Shown in pieces: positions 35,187 through 43,351 of a stretch of DNA of 64,000 nucleotides. Source of the stretch: Breznakibacter xylanolyticus (GTDB taxonomy: Bacteria > Bacteroidota > Bacteroidia > Bacteroidales > Marinilabiliaceae); the NCBI RefSeq assembly GCF_003254275.1, contig NZ_QKZK01000014.1, forward strand, positions 1 through 64,000. Reading direction: 5' to 3'. Under the pieces are notes generated by a model. The model was not told where the DNA came from and searched no databases. It saw only the letters and a program-made list of their open reading frames with translations. The position numbers and the translations under genes are program-made. Every line of letters starts with the position of its first letter. The stretch's first letter is position 1.

Positions 35187-36278
35187 TTAATTTTTGGCTT
35201 TGTGCTCTTCAATCATTTTCACGAAGTCGTCAAACAGGAACTCGGTATCGGTTGGCCCGCTAAAAGCTTCGGGGTGAAACTGAGCCGAGAAGATGGGCTT
35301 CGTTTTGTGTTGGATGCCTTCGTTGGTGTCGTCGTTGATGTTGACAAACAAAGGTTCCCAGTCGCTGCTCAGGGTCGCGTTGTCGATGGCGAACGAGTGG
35401 TTTTGGCTGGTGATAAAACACTTGGTGTCGTTGACTTTTCGCACCGGGTGGTTGTGGGCACGGTGGCCGTACTTGAGTTTGTACGTTTTAGCGCCCGAAG
35501 CAATGCCAATGAGCTGGTTGCCCATGCAAATGCCAAAGATGGGTTTTCCCTGGTCGAAAGCTTTGCGGATGTTGGCAACCGTTGGCTGGCAATACTGCGG
35601 GTCACCGGGGCCGTTTGAAATCATCACACCATCGTAATCTTCCTGGGTGAAATCATAGTCCCAAGGCACACGAATTACTGTGGTGTCGCGCTTGAGCAGG
35701 CAGCGGATGATGTTGTATTTGCATCCACAGTCCACCAAAACCACTTTGTGTTTACCGTTGCCGTACACCTCTTTTTTAGGGGTGCTGGCTTTGGCCACCT
35801 GGTTTTCTTTATCGGGGTTATAGAAATCAACGGGCTGGCCTTCGACTTCAATTTTACCGAGCATGGTGCCGGTTTCGCGCAGTTTTTTGGTGAGGGCGCG
35901 GGTGTCAATCCCGAAAATGCCGGGCACGCCTTGTTCCTGAAGCCATTGGCTGAGGCTTTTTTGTGCGTTCCAGTGGCTGTATTCAAAGGAGTAGTCCGAG
36001 ATGATCAAACCTGAAAGGTGAATGCGGTCACTTTCGAAAAAATTGGGCAGCCCGTATTCGTCCACGTCGTCTACCGGAACCCCATAGTTTCCAATGAGAG
36101 GATAGGTGGTCACCAGGATTTGTCCTTTGTAAGAGGGATCGGTGAGGCTTTCGGGGTATCCGGTCATGGCCGTGTTGAACACCACCTCGCCGGCTACCGA
36201 TTTGTGACAACCAAATGATGTGCCTTCAAAAACAGTCCCGTCTTCCAAAATCAGCTTAATTTTCTTCAATTCAGGCAT
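35187..36278 (-). CDS. carA: Carbamoyl-phosphate synthase small subunit
   Basis: 363 residues. The N-terminal CarA-specific domain (LILEDGTVFEGTSFG, GEVVFNTAMTGYPESLTDPSY) is followed by a class I glutamine amidotransferase domain with the nucleophile Cys in FGICMGNQLIG and the His/Glu pair in AQFHPEAFSGPTDTEFLF. It supplies ammonia to CarB for carbamoyl phosphate (pyrimidines, arginine). carB is not in the window. A hairpin with a T-run stands in its leader (36314-36349), a candidate attenuator. Confidence 0.96.
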   Translation of the reverse strand: MPELKKIKLILEDGTVFEGTSFGCHKSVAGEVVFNTAMTGYPESLTDPSYKGQILVTTYPLIGNYGVPVDDVDEYGLPNFFESDRIHLSGLIISDYSFEYSHWNAQKSLSQWLQEQGVPGIFGIDTRALTKKLRETGTMLGKIEVEGQPVDFYNPDKENQVAKASTPKKEVYGNGKHKVVLVDCGCKYNIIRCLLKRDTTVIRVPWDYDFTQEDYDGVMISNGPGDPQYCQPTVANIRKAFDQGKPIFGICMGNQLIGIASGAKTYKLKYGHRAHNHPVRKVNDTKCFITSQNHSFAIDNATLSSDWEPLFVNINDDTNEGIQHKTKPIFSAQFHPEAFSGPTDTEFLFDDFVKMIEEHKAKN

Positions 36279-36313
36279 GTGATCTGATGTTTATTCTGTT
36301 TGCGTTGTGGCAG

Positions 36314-36349
36314 AAAAAATGCATTTACCCCTGTTTCGGATAAATGCAT
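36314..36349 (-). promoter_or_regulatory. Candidate attenuator in the carA leader
   Basis: On the minus strand atgcattta (36349-36341) pairs with taaatgcat (36327-36319) around a 13-nt loop whose inner bases can add two G-C pairs, followed by six T. No minus-strand gene lies upstream to be terminated, so it sits in the carA leader behind the TAAATTTG box at 36374-36381. Confidence 0.5.
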
Positions 36350-36373
36350 GAGTTACTTCCTGCTTTATCGGGG

Positions 36374-36381
36374 CAAATTTA
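36374..36381 (-). promoter_or_regulatory. Candidate carA -7 box
   Basis: The minus strand reads TAAATTTG, matching TAnnTTTG, ~100 nt upstream of the carA start. No clear -33 element. From 36382 to 36950 there is no gene; a hairpin (accccttca...tgaaggggc, ~36688-36714) is the only other structure. Confidence 0.4.
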
Positions 36382-36950
36382 ATAAATTTATTTCGTTGCC
36401 GTGCCCATTTTCTCATTTTGAAGAATTATTTAACGCCTTTAGGGGTTTGTGATTGTTTCATTCATTTGAGTTTTGGGGGCTAAGTGCATTTGATGTGCTA
36501 TTGTTTGATAGATATGCGAATTAGGTTGAATATACAGAAGCTCAATGTGCCTCGCAAGCTTTAACCACGTGCGGAGTGTAAGAGGTTTAAATATAATCTC
36601 TTGTCGTTATGCCAGTGCCATTTCCCTTTTCTCTTGCGCTGAGATGATTTGTGAAACCCTGCTTGAATTTGTGGGTGAAATTCCTACCCCTTCAATGGCA
36701 TTTATGAAGGGGCAGGTACAGATGATGGTATAAATGAACCTCGAGTGAGTGTGGTATTAAAATGAGATTAAAAAAAGTGTTAAAGTTGACAACATCTCAT
36801 ACGTGTTCGCTGTTTATAAATTGTCATCAATACGTAAGCCTTTCAATGTCCCTGAAGTTGTTGTTAAGGAAAACCTAACATTTACTTAATCAGATATTTT
36901 GGGCGATGAAATACCTTTGAGCAAGACGTTTAACTTTCAACACCTGACCT

Positions 36951-37619
36951 ATGCAAACAACAACCATGGATTGGATGACGGGTAATGGCCACATACTCGC
37001 CCAGCGGAATCTCGATGAAAAAGTCATTGCACTATTGGCCGAAAGTGATGTGGCGCCCGAAAAGTTTTACCTGACCGGCTTTGAAACCATTACTTTTAAT
37101 CAAAACAAATTGTTTGCACTCAACGTGGTGTTGGCGTCAGTCATCACGCTGGAGCGGTCGGTGTTGATCCTTAATACCGGACGTGCCAGTCATAAAGTGG
37201 CAGAGATTTGCAGTCGTCTTAGCATGAATTATTTATTGCTCGACGATATTGGGATGTTGGATGAAGTGTTGCGTATGCATCGTCAGGTGTCGCATTTGTT
37301 TATTTGCGAAGGAGACGATAAAGGTGTTGCCCGGTACGAGTTAACCCAAATCGGTCAGTTGGCCGGGAAATATAAGGTCGATTTAATTGTTGAATGTATG
37401 CAGCAGCCTTTGACCGTTTCGCAAGCCATGTCGTGTGGGGCGTCATTTATGATTTATGTGGATCCATTGGCGGTGCAGAGCGATTCGATGGTGGTTTGCC
37501 GGCGTTCGCGACTGGTTCAGGCTGAAGGGCAAAGTCGGTGGGCCATGTTTGACTTGTATCAGTATTGGCAAAAAACGCTGGACGGTCGCAATAATGTGAT
37601 TGAGCCCATGGCGGTTTAG
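36951..37619 (+). CDS. Aminotransferase-fold-like protein, lysine-less
   Basis: 222 residues, no signal peptide. The order of segments resembles the large domain of class V aminotransferases (PhnW/serine-pyruvate type): FYLTGFETITFNQNKLFALNVVLAS (place of the TGSGTxAxExxL region), LILNTGRASHKVAEICSRL (place of NGxxGxRxxEI), HLFICEGDDKGVARYELTQIGQLAGKYKVDLIVECMQQ (place of HxETTTG...IGxL...VDAMSS). The PLP-lysine segment and the small C-terminal domain are missing, so it would not be a normal PLP enzyme. Resemblance is judged by eye and is weak. Followed by a terminator. Confidence 0.5.
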   Translation: MQTTTMDWMTGNGHILAQRNLDEKVIALLAESDVAPEKFYLTGFETITFNQNKLFALNVVLASVITLERSVLILNTGRASHKVAEICSRLSMNYLLLDDIGMLDEVLRMHRQVSHLFICEGDDKGVARYELTQIGQLAGKYKVDLIVECMQQPLTVSQAMSCGASFMIYVDPLAVQSDSMVVCRRSRLVQAEGQSRWAMFDLYQYWQKTLDGRNNVIEPMAV

Positions 37620-37640
37620 TTGTCGTTTGATAATCATATC

Positions 37641-37684
37641 AACCGTCTGTCAACTCATAGAGGAGGAGGCAGACGGTTTTTTTA
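37641..37684. terminator. Bidirectional terminator
   Basis: aaccgtctg/cagacggtt (37641-37649/37670-37678) with a 20-nt loop and a run of T, between the convergent genes ending at 37619 and 37682. Confidence 0.82.
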
Positions 37685-38980
37685 TTGTGCTGTTTCTGTT
37701 TTGACAACGTTACACAGCTCCGGGCAAAACAGATGCACATGGATTTCTGTGAGCACCTGTGTCAGGGACATTAAGTTGTTAATTTGCGTGGTGGTGAGGG
37801 CGGTGAGGTTGGTTCCCACGCTTCGTGCCACAGTGCGTCGGGAGGCATTGGGGAATCGTTCGGTCATGGCGTCATAGCCGATTTGTTGTTTCATGTGCCC
37901 GGCCAGTGCCTGTTTGCTCATGGTGATGACCATGTCGGGGGTGAGTTGGTGGTGCGCCAGCAACGACGGCATCAGTTTGCCCGATTTGGCAAAATCGACA
38001 AAATAGTTGATGGCATTCTCCGGCTCGTTGGAGAGGGAGAAATAGGCGATGCTTTTCTTGCCCAGGTACTTGTTAAGCACCACATTGTTGACGTATTGAA
38101 TGTTTTTGATGCGGTTCATAAACAGGTTGCTGGTTTGCATCAGCAGCATCACCGTGTTGTTCATGCGGGTGAGGGGTTTAAATCCGGTTCCTGCATCGCT
38201 CACCAGTACCGTGTCGCAGGCATAGAGTGAGCCAAAATGGGTGAGCTTGTGGATGCCCTGGTTGTCGTACACCCCGCCATCGATGAGGATGGGGTCGATG
38301 CGGCGGGCATCGTGGGGTTTGTGATAATGGCGTCGGCCTATTTTGACCGGGTTGAAAGCAAAGGGGACACACGAGGATGCCATCACGGCTCTGCTGACGG
38401 GGAAGCGTTGATGTCGGAATAGCACTGGGGCAATGCCCTTGGGCGGGAATTCGTAGGTGGAGTCGGTCATCTTGTCGCGCGAGAAACTGAACGGACGGCC
38501 AGTTTCGACGTTGGTGGCATTGATGACCAGCAGCGGTTTTTCGGGCAGGTCGGCCAATGTTTTGTTGCCAAAAAAGACACTTCGGTAGCGTTGTTCAATG
38601 ATGCGGCTGAACGGGAGCAGGTTGAACTGGAACCGCATCAGTAACAGGATGAGGGGGATATAGATAAACAGCCAGTACCATCCCCATGCGGCTAACACAA
38701 AGGGGAGTGTGAGTAAAATGGCCAGTGCGGTACCCAACAGGAGGTAACATGCCGTTAACATGCTTTTTTGCAACGATTTTTTCATGTCGCGCTCAAAATC
38801 GTCGAAGGGTTTGGTGTTGAGGGCGTAGGCCGCGGCCGTGATGGAGCCGCCCGATACCGACGAGATGACGTCGATGTGCGACAAAATGCCCATTTGATGG
38901 AGTTGGCGCAGCGTGCCCAAGTGAAAGGCGGCAGCCCTGAATCCGCCTCCCGAGAGTGCCAGTCCGGTTCGTTTTTTCAT
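37682..38980 (-). CDS. Patatin-like phospholipase
   Basis: 432 residues from the ATG at 38980 (MKKRTGLALSGGGFRAAAFHLG). The oxyanion-hole glycines (SGGGFRAA), the nucleophile motif VISSVSGGS (G-x-S-x-G variant S-V-S-G-G) and the catalytic Asp in LIDGGVYDNQGI make a Ser-Asp dyad hydrolase. Two hydrophobic segments at ~90-135 (CYLLLGTALAILLTLPFVLAA, WYWLFIYIPLILLL) interrupt the patatin domain and suggest membrane attachment. It probably cleaves fatty acyl esters of lipids. No defence-type partner (cyclase) is adjacent. Confidence 0.88.
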   Translation of the reverse strand: MKKRTGLALSGGGFRAAAFHLGTLRQLHQMGILSHIDVISSVSGGSITAAAYALNTKPFDDFERDMKKSLQKSMLTACYLLLGTALAILLTLPFVLAAWGWYWLFIYIPLILLLMRFQFNLLPFSRIIEQRYRSVFFGNKTLADLPEKPLLVINATNVETGRPFSFSRDKMTDSTYEFPPKGIAPVLFRHQRFPVSRAVMASSCVPFAFNPVKIGRRHYHKPHDARRIDPILIDGGVYDNQGIHKLTHFGSLYACDTVLVSDAGTGFKPLTRMNNTVMLLMQTSNLFMNRIKNIQYVNNVVLNKYLGKKSIAYFSLSNEPENAINYFVDFAKSGKLMPSLLAHHQLTPDMVITMSKQALAGHMKQQIGYDAMTERFPNASRRTVARSVGTNLTALTTTQINNLMSLTQVLTEIHVHLFCPELCNVVKTETAQ

Positions 38981-38990
38981 TGGTTTATCA

Positions 38991-39230
38991 TTAAGCCCCC
39001 TCAATCCCCCCAAAGGGGACTTTGGGTTGGTTTAGCCCCCTAATCCCCCCAAGGGGGACTTTGGGTTTTTCGTATTTAATTACTTCTGCAACTGTACTTT
39101 TTCGCTTTTGTGCTTTTGCACTTTCTTAAGTCGCAGCTTTGCTACTTCGTTCATTGCTTTGCAATGTAAAGCGACTTCGTCGATTTGCCGCTTTCCTCCG
39201 GCACTCTTGAGCTACTTCTCACCATCATTT
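38991..39230 (+). repeat. Two module A copies plus octamer-phased tail
   Basis: Module A occurs twice in tandem (38991-39029, 39030-39090), followed by ~130 nt of YCTT-rich words phased at 8 nt (ttgcactt, cagctttg, ctacttcg...). It fills most of the gap between the divergent patatin and phosphatase genes; 39231-39474 is otherwise featureless. Confidence 0.85.
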
Positions 39231-39474
39231 CCTTTGGGTTCAATGATGAGCCGTTGTTTCTGTGTTGACGAATTTATCACTTTTTCGCGATTTGAGGCAG
39301 TTTCGTTAGAGGATGTTCCGAAATGTCCTGTGGTGTTTTAATGGTGTTTGATGCCTGTGTTAAGCGAGGGTTAAGGGGTTGTCGGTCTTAATATTTACTT
39401 ATCGTGTGTTTAATGGTGGGGTAGGATTCGGAGGGTATGTTTGTATCGAGAAAGAATATAAAAAACACTCGAGC

Positions 39475-40341
39475 ATGAATACACCTGAAAACCGACAGGA
39501 AGCCCGTAAGATGGATGTGGCCGTCATTTCCGATGTCCACCTGGGTATTTACAACAGCAAGGCCAAAGAACTGGTTCGTTACCTCAAGAGCATTGCCCCC
39601 GATGTGCTGATTCTCAATGGCGACATTGTGGATGTGTGGCAGTTTAGCAAATCCTATTTTCCCAAGAGCCATCTCAAGGTGATCCGCCAAGTGGTAAAGA
39701 TGATGGAGCGCGGCACTCGTGTGCATTACATCACGGGGAACCACGATGAGGTGTTTCGTCGTTTCGAGGGGCTGAAGCTGGGTAATTTTTCTATCGAGAA
39801 TAAGCTGGTGCTCGAGATGGATGGCAAGCGCACCTGGGTTTTTCACGGCGATGTGTTTGATGTGGTGATGCACAACAGCAAATGGCTGGCTCACCTGGGC
39901 GCGCATGGTTATGGCATTTTGACGTTGATTAATAAAATGGTCAACAGTCTGTTGCTCACCTTTGGCGGCAAGCGCATTTCGCTGTCGGGACGGGTGAAGG
40001 ATGCGGTGAAGGGGAAGAAGAAAATCTCAACCGGCTTTGAGCGGACGGTGTCGGAACTGGCCATTCGCAAGGGTTACGATTACGTGATATGCGGCCATAT
40101 ACACCGTCCCGAGGTGAAGGAAGCTGTGCTGGGCAGCCGTTCGGTGACTTATCTCAACTCGGGCGACTGGGTGGACAACTGCACTGCGTTGGAGTATTAC
40201 CAGGGCGACTGGCATCTCCACATTGTTGGCCCGGACCTGGATCGTCGCAGCAACGATGATGACATGGAGGCCGAGGAGGTGTTGCAGCTCTCCAAGGAGG
40301 TGCTTTTTAAAGCCATGTATCAGGATATTTTGAATAACTAA
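39475..40341 (+). CDS. LpxH-like metallophosphoesterase
   Basis: About 288 residues from MNTPENRQEARKM. All calcineurin-like metal motifs are present: SDVHLG, NGDIVD, GNHDEVFR, HGDVFD and CGHIHRP. The pattern and the long helical insert (~145-205) match UDP-2,3-diacylglucosamine diphosphatase (LpxH) relatives, which make lipid X in lipid A synthesis. Bacteroidota often have several paralogues, so the exact substrate is uncertain. It starts a same-strand group with a glycosyltransferase and an acyltransferase remnant, consistent with envelope lipid work. Confidence 0.85.
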   Translation: MNTPENRQEARKMDVAVISDVHLGIYNSKAKELVRYLKSIAPDVLILNGDIVDVWQFSKSYFPKSHLKVIRQVVKMMERGTRVHYITGNHDEVFRRFEGLKLGNFSIENKLVLEMDGKRTWVFHGDVFDVVMHNSKWLAHLGAHGYGILTLINKMVNSLLLTFGGKRISLSGRVKDAVKGKKKISTGFERTVSELAIRKGYDYVICGHIHRPEVKEAVLGSRSVTYLNSGDWVDNCTALEYYQGDWHLHIVGPDLDRRSNDDDMEAEEVLQLSKEVLFKAMYQDILNN

Positions 40342-40342
40342 G

Positions 40343-40467
40343 TGGCAGAGGAGGAAAGTGCAAGAGTGCAGGAGGAAAGTGCAAGAGTGCAAAAGTACAA
40401 GAGTGGGGCTACTGAAGTAATTAAATACGAAACATCCTGAGTCCCCCTTTGGGGGATTAGGGGGCTC
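40343..40467 (-). repeat. Composite repeat: octamers plus module A, inverted
   Basis: agtgcaag-agtgcagg words phased at 8 nt, then tgaagtaattaaatacga and gtccccctttgggggattagggggct. Read on the minus strand the order is module A then octamers, exactly as at 41506-41625. The two copies flank the glycosyltransferase gene as inverted repeats. Confidence 0.88.
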
Positions 40468-40479
40468 AAATAAACAACT

Positions 40480-41505
40480 ATGAAAATTCTATATGCCATA
40501 CAAGGAACCGGCAACGGGCACATGGCTCGTGCGCTGGAGATGGTTCCGTCGTTGATGCGCCATGGCGACGTGGACGTGTTGGTGAGCGGCTCGCACTGCG
40601 AGTTGCAATTGCCCTGGCCGGTGAAATATCGTTTCAATGGCATGGGGTTCGTGTTTGGGAAGCAGGGGGGCATTGACTGGCGAGCCACTTTCAAAGGGTT
40701 TCGCACGCGGCAGTTTATGGCCGATGTGCGTCGGTTGCCGGTGCGGGATTATGATTTGGTGATTAACGATTTTGAGCCGGTGTCGGCCTATGCCTGTTTG
40801 TTGCGGCGGGTGACGTGCGTGAGCATGAGTCACCAGGCGGCGGTGTTGGGCATGAATGCCCCTCGCCCCCTGACGCGCGACATGGCCGGCTGGCTGGTGA
40901 TGAAGGTGTATGCGCCGGTGCGTTTTGCCTATGGTTTTCATTTTGAGCGTTACGATGCGCATACTTTCACCCCGGTGATTCGTCGCGATGTTCGCCACAC
41001 CCGCCCGGTGGATGGTGCGCATTACACGGTGTACCTGCCTTCGTATGGCGACGAGGCCATCATTGGTTTTCTCGGGCAATTCCCTAACGAGTCGTTCGAG
41101 GTGTTTTCAAAGCATAGCCACAAGGCTTATCAGGCGGGCAATGTGAAGATTCATCCCGTGAATAAGGAACTGTTTGCGCGCAGTCTTCAACATGCGCGGG
41201 GGGTGTTTTGCAACGCGGGGTTTGAAGCCCCGGCCGAAGCGCTGTTTTTGGGCAAAAAGCTGTGCGTGATCCCCATGCACGGACAGTACGAGCAGCAATG
41301 CAACGCCTATGCGCTTGAGAAAATGGGTGTGCCGGTGATCAAACGGCTGGGGCAGAAGGAGGCCTCATTGTTCAGACAGTGGCTTGCCGGCGATGAGCGT
41401 GTGACGGTCAATTACCCCAATGAGACCGATGCCGTGGTGGATGCCATTTTGGCGCGTCATGTGGCACAGCCCGGGCAGTTGGCGGGGTTGGTGTCGAGTT
41501 GCTGA
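40480..41505 (+). CDS. GT-B fold glycosyltransferase (MurG/GT28-like)
   Basis: 341 residues. The N-terminus MKILYAIQGTGNGHMARALEM holds the GxGHxxR-type acceptor loop of the MurG/GT28 and related group. The C-terminal donor site is seen in GVFCNAGFEAPAEALFLGKKLCVIPMHGQYEQQCNAYALEKMG (G-F-x2-x-E-A and Q-x2-N/A elements). Likely uses a UDP-sugar on a lipid or cell-surface acceptor. Flanked on both sides by inverted copies of the composite repeat, which may have moved it. GC content looks somewhat higher than that of the PUL. Confidence 0.82.
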   Translation: MKILYAIQGTGNGHMARALEMVPSLMRHGDVDVLVSGSHCELQLPWPVKYRFNGMGFVFGKQGGIDWRATFKGFRTRQFMADVRRLPVRDYDLVINDFEPVSAYACLLRRVTCVSMSHQAAVLGMNAPRPLTRDMAGWLVMKVYAPVRFAYGFHFERYDAHTFTPVIRRDVRHTRPVDGAHYTVYLPSYGDEAIIGFLGQFPNESFEVFSKHSHKAYQAGNVKIHPVNKELFARSLQHARGVFCNAGFEAPAEALFLGKKLCVIPMHGQYEQQCNAYALEKMGVPVIKRLGQKEASLFRQWLAGDERVTVNYPNETDAVVDAILARHVAQPGQLAGLVSSC

Positions 41506-41640
41506 AGTGCCCTTAATCCCCCAAAGGGGGACTTTGGGTTTGTCGTCTTTAATGACTTCTGTAACCGTACTCTTGCACTCATGTACTTCTGCACTTCTGC
41601 CCTTTAGCCCTCATGTCCTTACTGCAGGATTATTAATCAA
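41506..41640 (+). repeat. Composite repeat: module A plus octamers
   Basis: ttaatcccccaaagggggactttggg, tgtcgtctttaatgacttctg, then ccgtactc-ttgcactc-atgtactt-ctgcactt-ctgccctt-tagccctc in an exact 8-nt phase. It begins at the stop codon of the glycosyltransferase. Confidence 0.9.
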
Positions 41641-41656
41641 TATCGTGAGTCAACCT

Positions 41657-42545
41657 ATGTCACTCATCAATTTTACAGAATTAGAAGCCTCGGGGTTGAA
41701 GATGCCGAGTCATCCCCTTGGGCGGTCGGTGGTGCACCATTGGCTGAAGATTGACCGGATGAACGCGCTTTATGAGTCGCATTTGCAGGGGCTCGAAGGC
41801 GCCGCGTTTGTGGAGGCATTGCTTTCGCAACTCGAGATACGGGTGGAGGTGAGCGATGACGACCTCCGGCATCTGCCCGAGAAAGGCCCTTTTATTGTGG
41901 TGAGCAATCATCCGTTTGGCTTTCTCGATGGGGTGGTGATGATGCATTTGATGCGGCGCCACCCCGATTTTAAGGTGATGGCCAACTTTTTTTTGGGTGA
42001 GTTTGCGCCCATTGGCGATCGTTTTATTGCGGTGAATCCCTTTTCGGGTCAGCATCCCATGAATGTGCAGGGCATGCGGCGGGCGTTGGCGCATGTAGAG
42101 GCGGGCGGTGCGTTGGGGATTTTTGTGTTTTTTGCAAACGCATCGTCAATATCGATATTTAATGGGGCCGGTGAGCATCAGCAATGATTTGTCGGCTTTT
42201 TCGCGCGATTTGATAGCGGCTTATGTTCGCAAGTATCATTTTGATGAGCGACTGGCGCGGTGGGTTCGTCCGCGGCGCGCGTTGGTGATGCGGTCGCAGG
42301 CATCGGACATTGAGGCGGTGTTGGCGCGTCATGCCAACGATTTGGCGGGTCTGGACCGGTTTATCGCCGGCATTGAGCCGCGTGGCCTCAAGGTGCCGGT
42401 GATGCTCAAGCAGTACATTCGGCAGAATGCGCGCATCGTTGGGTTTAATGTGGATGCGGCTTTTAACGATAGTTTGGATGGGTTGATGGTTTTGGATGTG
42501 AAGGATTTGCCTGCCGGGACGTACGATTTTTTGGGCGGTCGCTGA
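41657..42545 (+). pseudogene. Broken PlsC-GNAT acyltransferase
   Basis: From the ATG at 41657 the first frame codes an N-terminal PlsC-like domain (PFIVVSNHPFGFLDGVVMM with the NHPxG/HX4D-like motif, FAPIGDRFIAVNPFSGQ) up to GGALGIF, where PAGE(V/T)S should follow; instead it ends at 42187 after unrelated residues. The next frame, open to 42545, resumes with QYRYLMGPVSISND and ends NARIVGFNVDAAFNDSLDGLMVLD, the C-terminal part of the GNAT (hemolysin/OlsB-like) domain found fused to PlsC in Bacteroidota. About 300 residues in between are missing and the frame is shifted at ~42125. So this is a deletion-frameshift remnant, or an assembly error. Confidence 0.78.
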
Positions 42546-42559
42546 AGGGGTTTCTGTTG

Positions 42560-42665
42560 GGCTGCGTGAGGGATTGCAGCGGAAAGCCCGCAGCGCAGCG
42601 AGGACTTGGAGCGGAAAGCCCGACCCGAAGGGGCACGCCCACCTCGTGGAGATGTGCGGGAGGCG
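42560..42665. repeat. cggaaagcccg-type element
   Basis: attgcagcggaaagcccg and ttggagcggaaagcccgacccgaaggggcacgccc contain the word agcggaaagcccg twice. I know such words as a dispersed element behind genes in this phylum. It follows the broken acyltransferase. Confidence 0.6.
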
Positions 42666-42681
42666 TTTTTTCGGGTGAATG

Positions 42682-42866
42682 TTTAGCTGCAGGAGTGCAG
42701 CGAGCTTCCACGCCGAATTTTTGGCAGCTGCAGGTTTGCAGCAGCCAACCACGCGAAATATTTGGCTGCTGCACGTCTGCAGGAGCCAACCACGAGGAAT
42801 TTTTAGCTGCTGCAGGTTTGCAGGAGCCAACCACGAGGAATTTTTGGCTGCTGCACGTCTGCGGCT
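42682..42866. repeat. 41-bp tandem repeats, each a hairpin
   Basis: Units 42682-42719 (38 nt, diverged), 42720-42760, 42761-42801, 42802-42842 (41 nt each) and a partial one to 42866. The unit holds ggctgctgca-cgtc-tgcaggagcc, a 10-bp stem with one mismatch, plus aaccacgaggaattttt. Period 41 excludes a coding repeat. It resembles tandem REP/BIME arrays in form. Confidence 0.88.
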
Positions 42867-42968
42867 AAAATGGGAGGCGAAATTTCGGGTCGTAACAATT
42901 TTTTTGGGGGGGCTCTATTCGGATTTGTGAGGGTAATCAAAAACATAGATACATTCAAACCAATATTT

Positions 42969-43240
42969 CGTGCCCTCGAGCCGGGCGGGCTCTTACTTTT
43001 TGGCTACAGCCCCAAAAAGTAAGCAATTTTTGCATTAAGTGAGCGCATTGTGCAAACTGGTTTGCCAATGCCGAACGTTGCAAAAATCAGCTTCGCTAAA
43101 AAAGGCCGCCGCTGACGTAAAATGGCTAAAAATCATAGGCCTTCGCTAAAATCTGCGAACTCGCAAGCTCAAACAGCGCATCTTTTTTAACGCTCAGGCC
43201 TATGATTTTCTTAACGCCATTTTCCGAAGGCGGCTTAGTT
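42969..43240. repeat. ~270-nt structured dispersed-type element
   Basis: A hairpin cttactttttgg/ccaaaaagtaag (42992-43003/43012-43023) is followed by a long imperfect inverted repeat (43102-43141 against 43197-43236) containing ggcctatgatttt and aatggc. I know the cttactttttggc...ccaaaaagtaag part as a frequent intergenic element in Bacteroidota. No gene is present in 42546-43351. Confidence 0.75.
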
Positions 43241-43304
43241 ACCTTGTTTGATTTCGTGCTTCTATAATTTGTTGATTCAGGTGATTCGACATTGAGTCAA
43301 AATA

Positions 43305-43334
43305 AGAAAGGTCGCCCATGGGCGACCTTTTGTG
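43305..43334 (-). terminator. fabD terminator
   Basis: aaaggtcgcc (43307-43316), loop catg, ggcgaccttt (43321-43330): a perfect stem shortly after the fabD stop codon. Confidence 0.88.
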
Positions 43335-43351
43335 TGGATGAGAGGCGGTGA

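Noticed and set aside
36545-36733. 62-codon open frame between carA and the aminotransferase-like gene
   Set aside because: No signal, no similarity, and a hairpin runs through its end; likely chance in AT-rich DNA.
37682-38980. Patatin as a CBASS-type defence effector (CapV)
   Set aside because: No CD-NTase or other CBASS gene is adjacent, and the internal membrane segments differ from CapV.
42463-42834. Open frames reading through the 41-bp repeats (CKPAAAKN-type repeats)
   Set aside because: The 41-nt period shifts the frame at every unit, and the peptides have no protein-like pattern.
42682-42866. CRISPR array
   Set aside because: The units abut without unique spacers, are 41 nt long and no cas gene is present.
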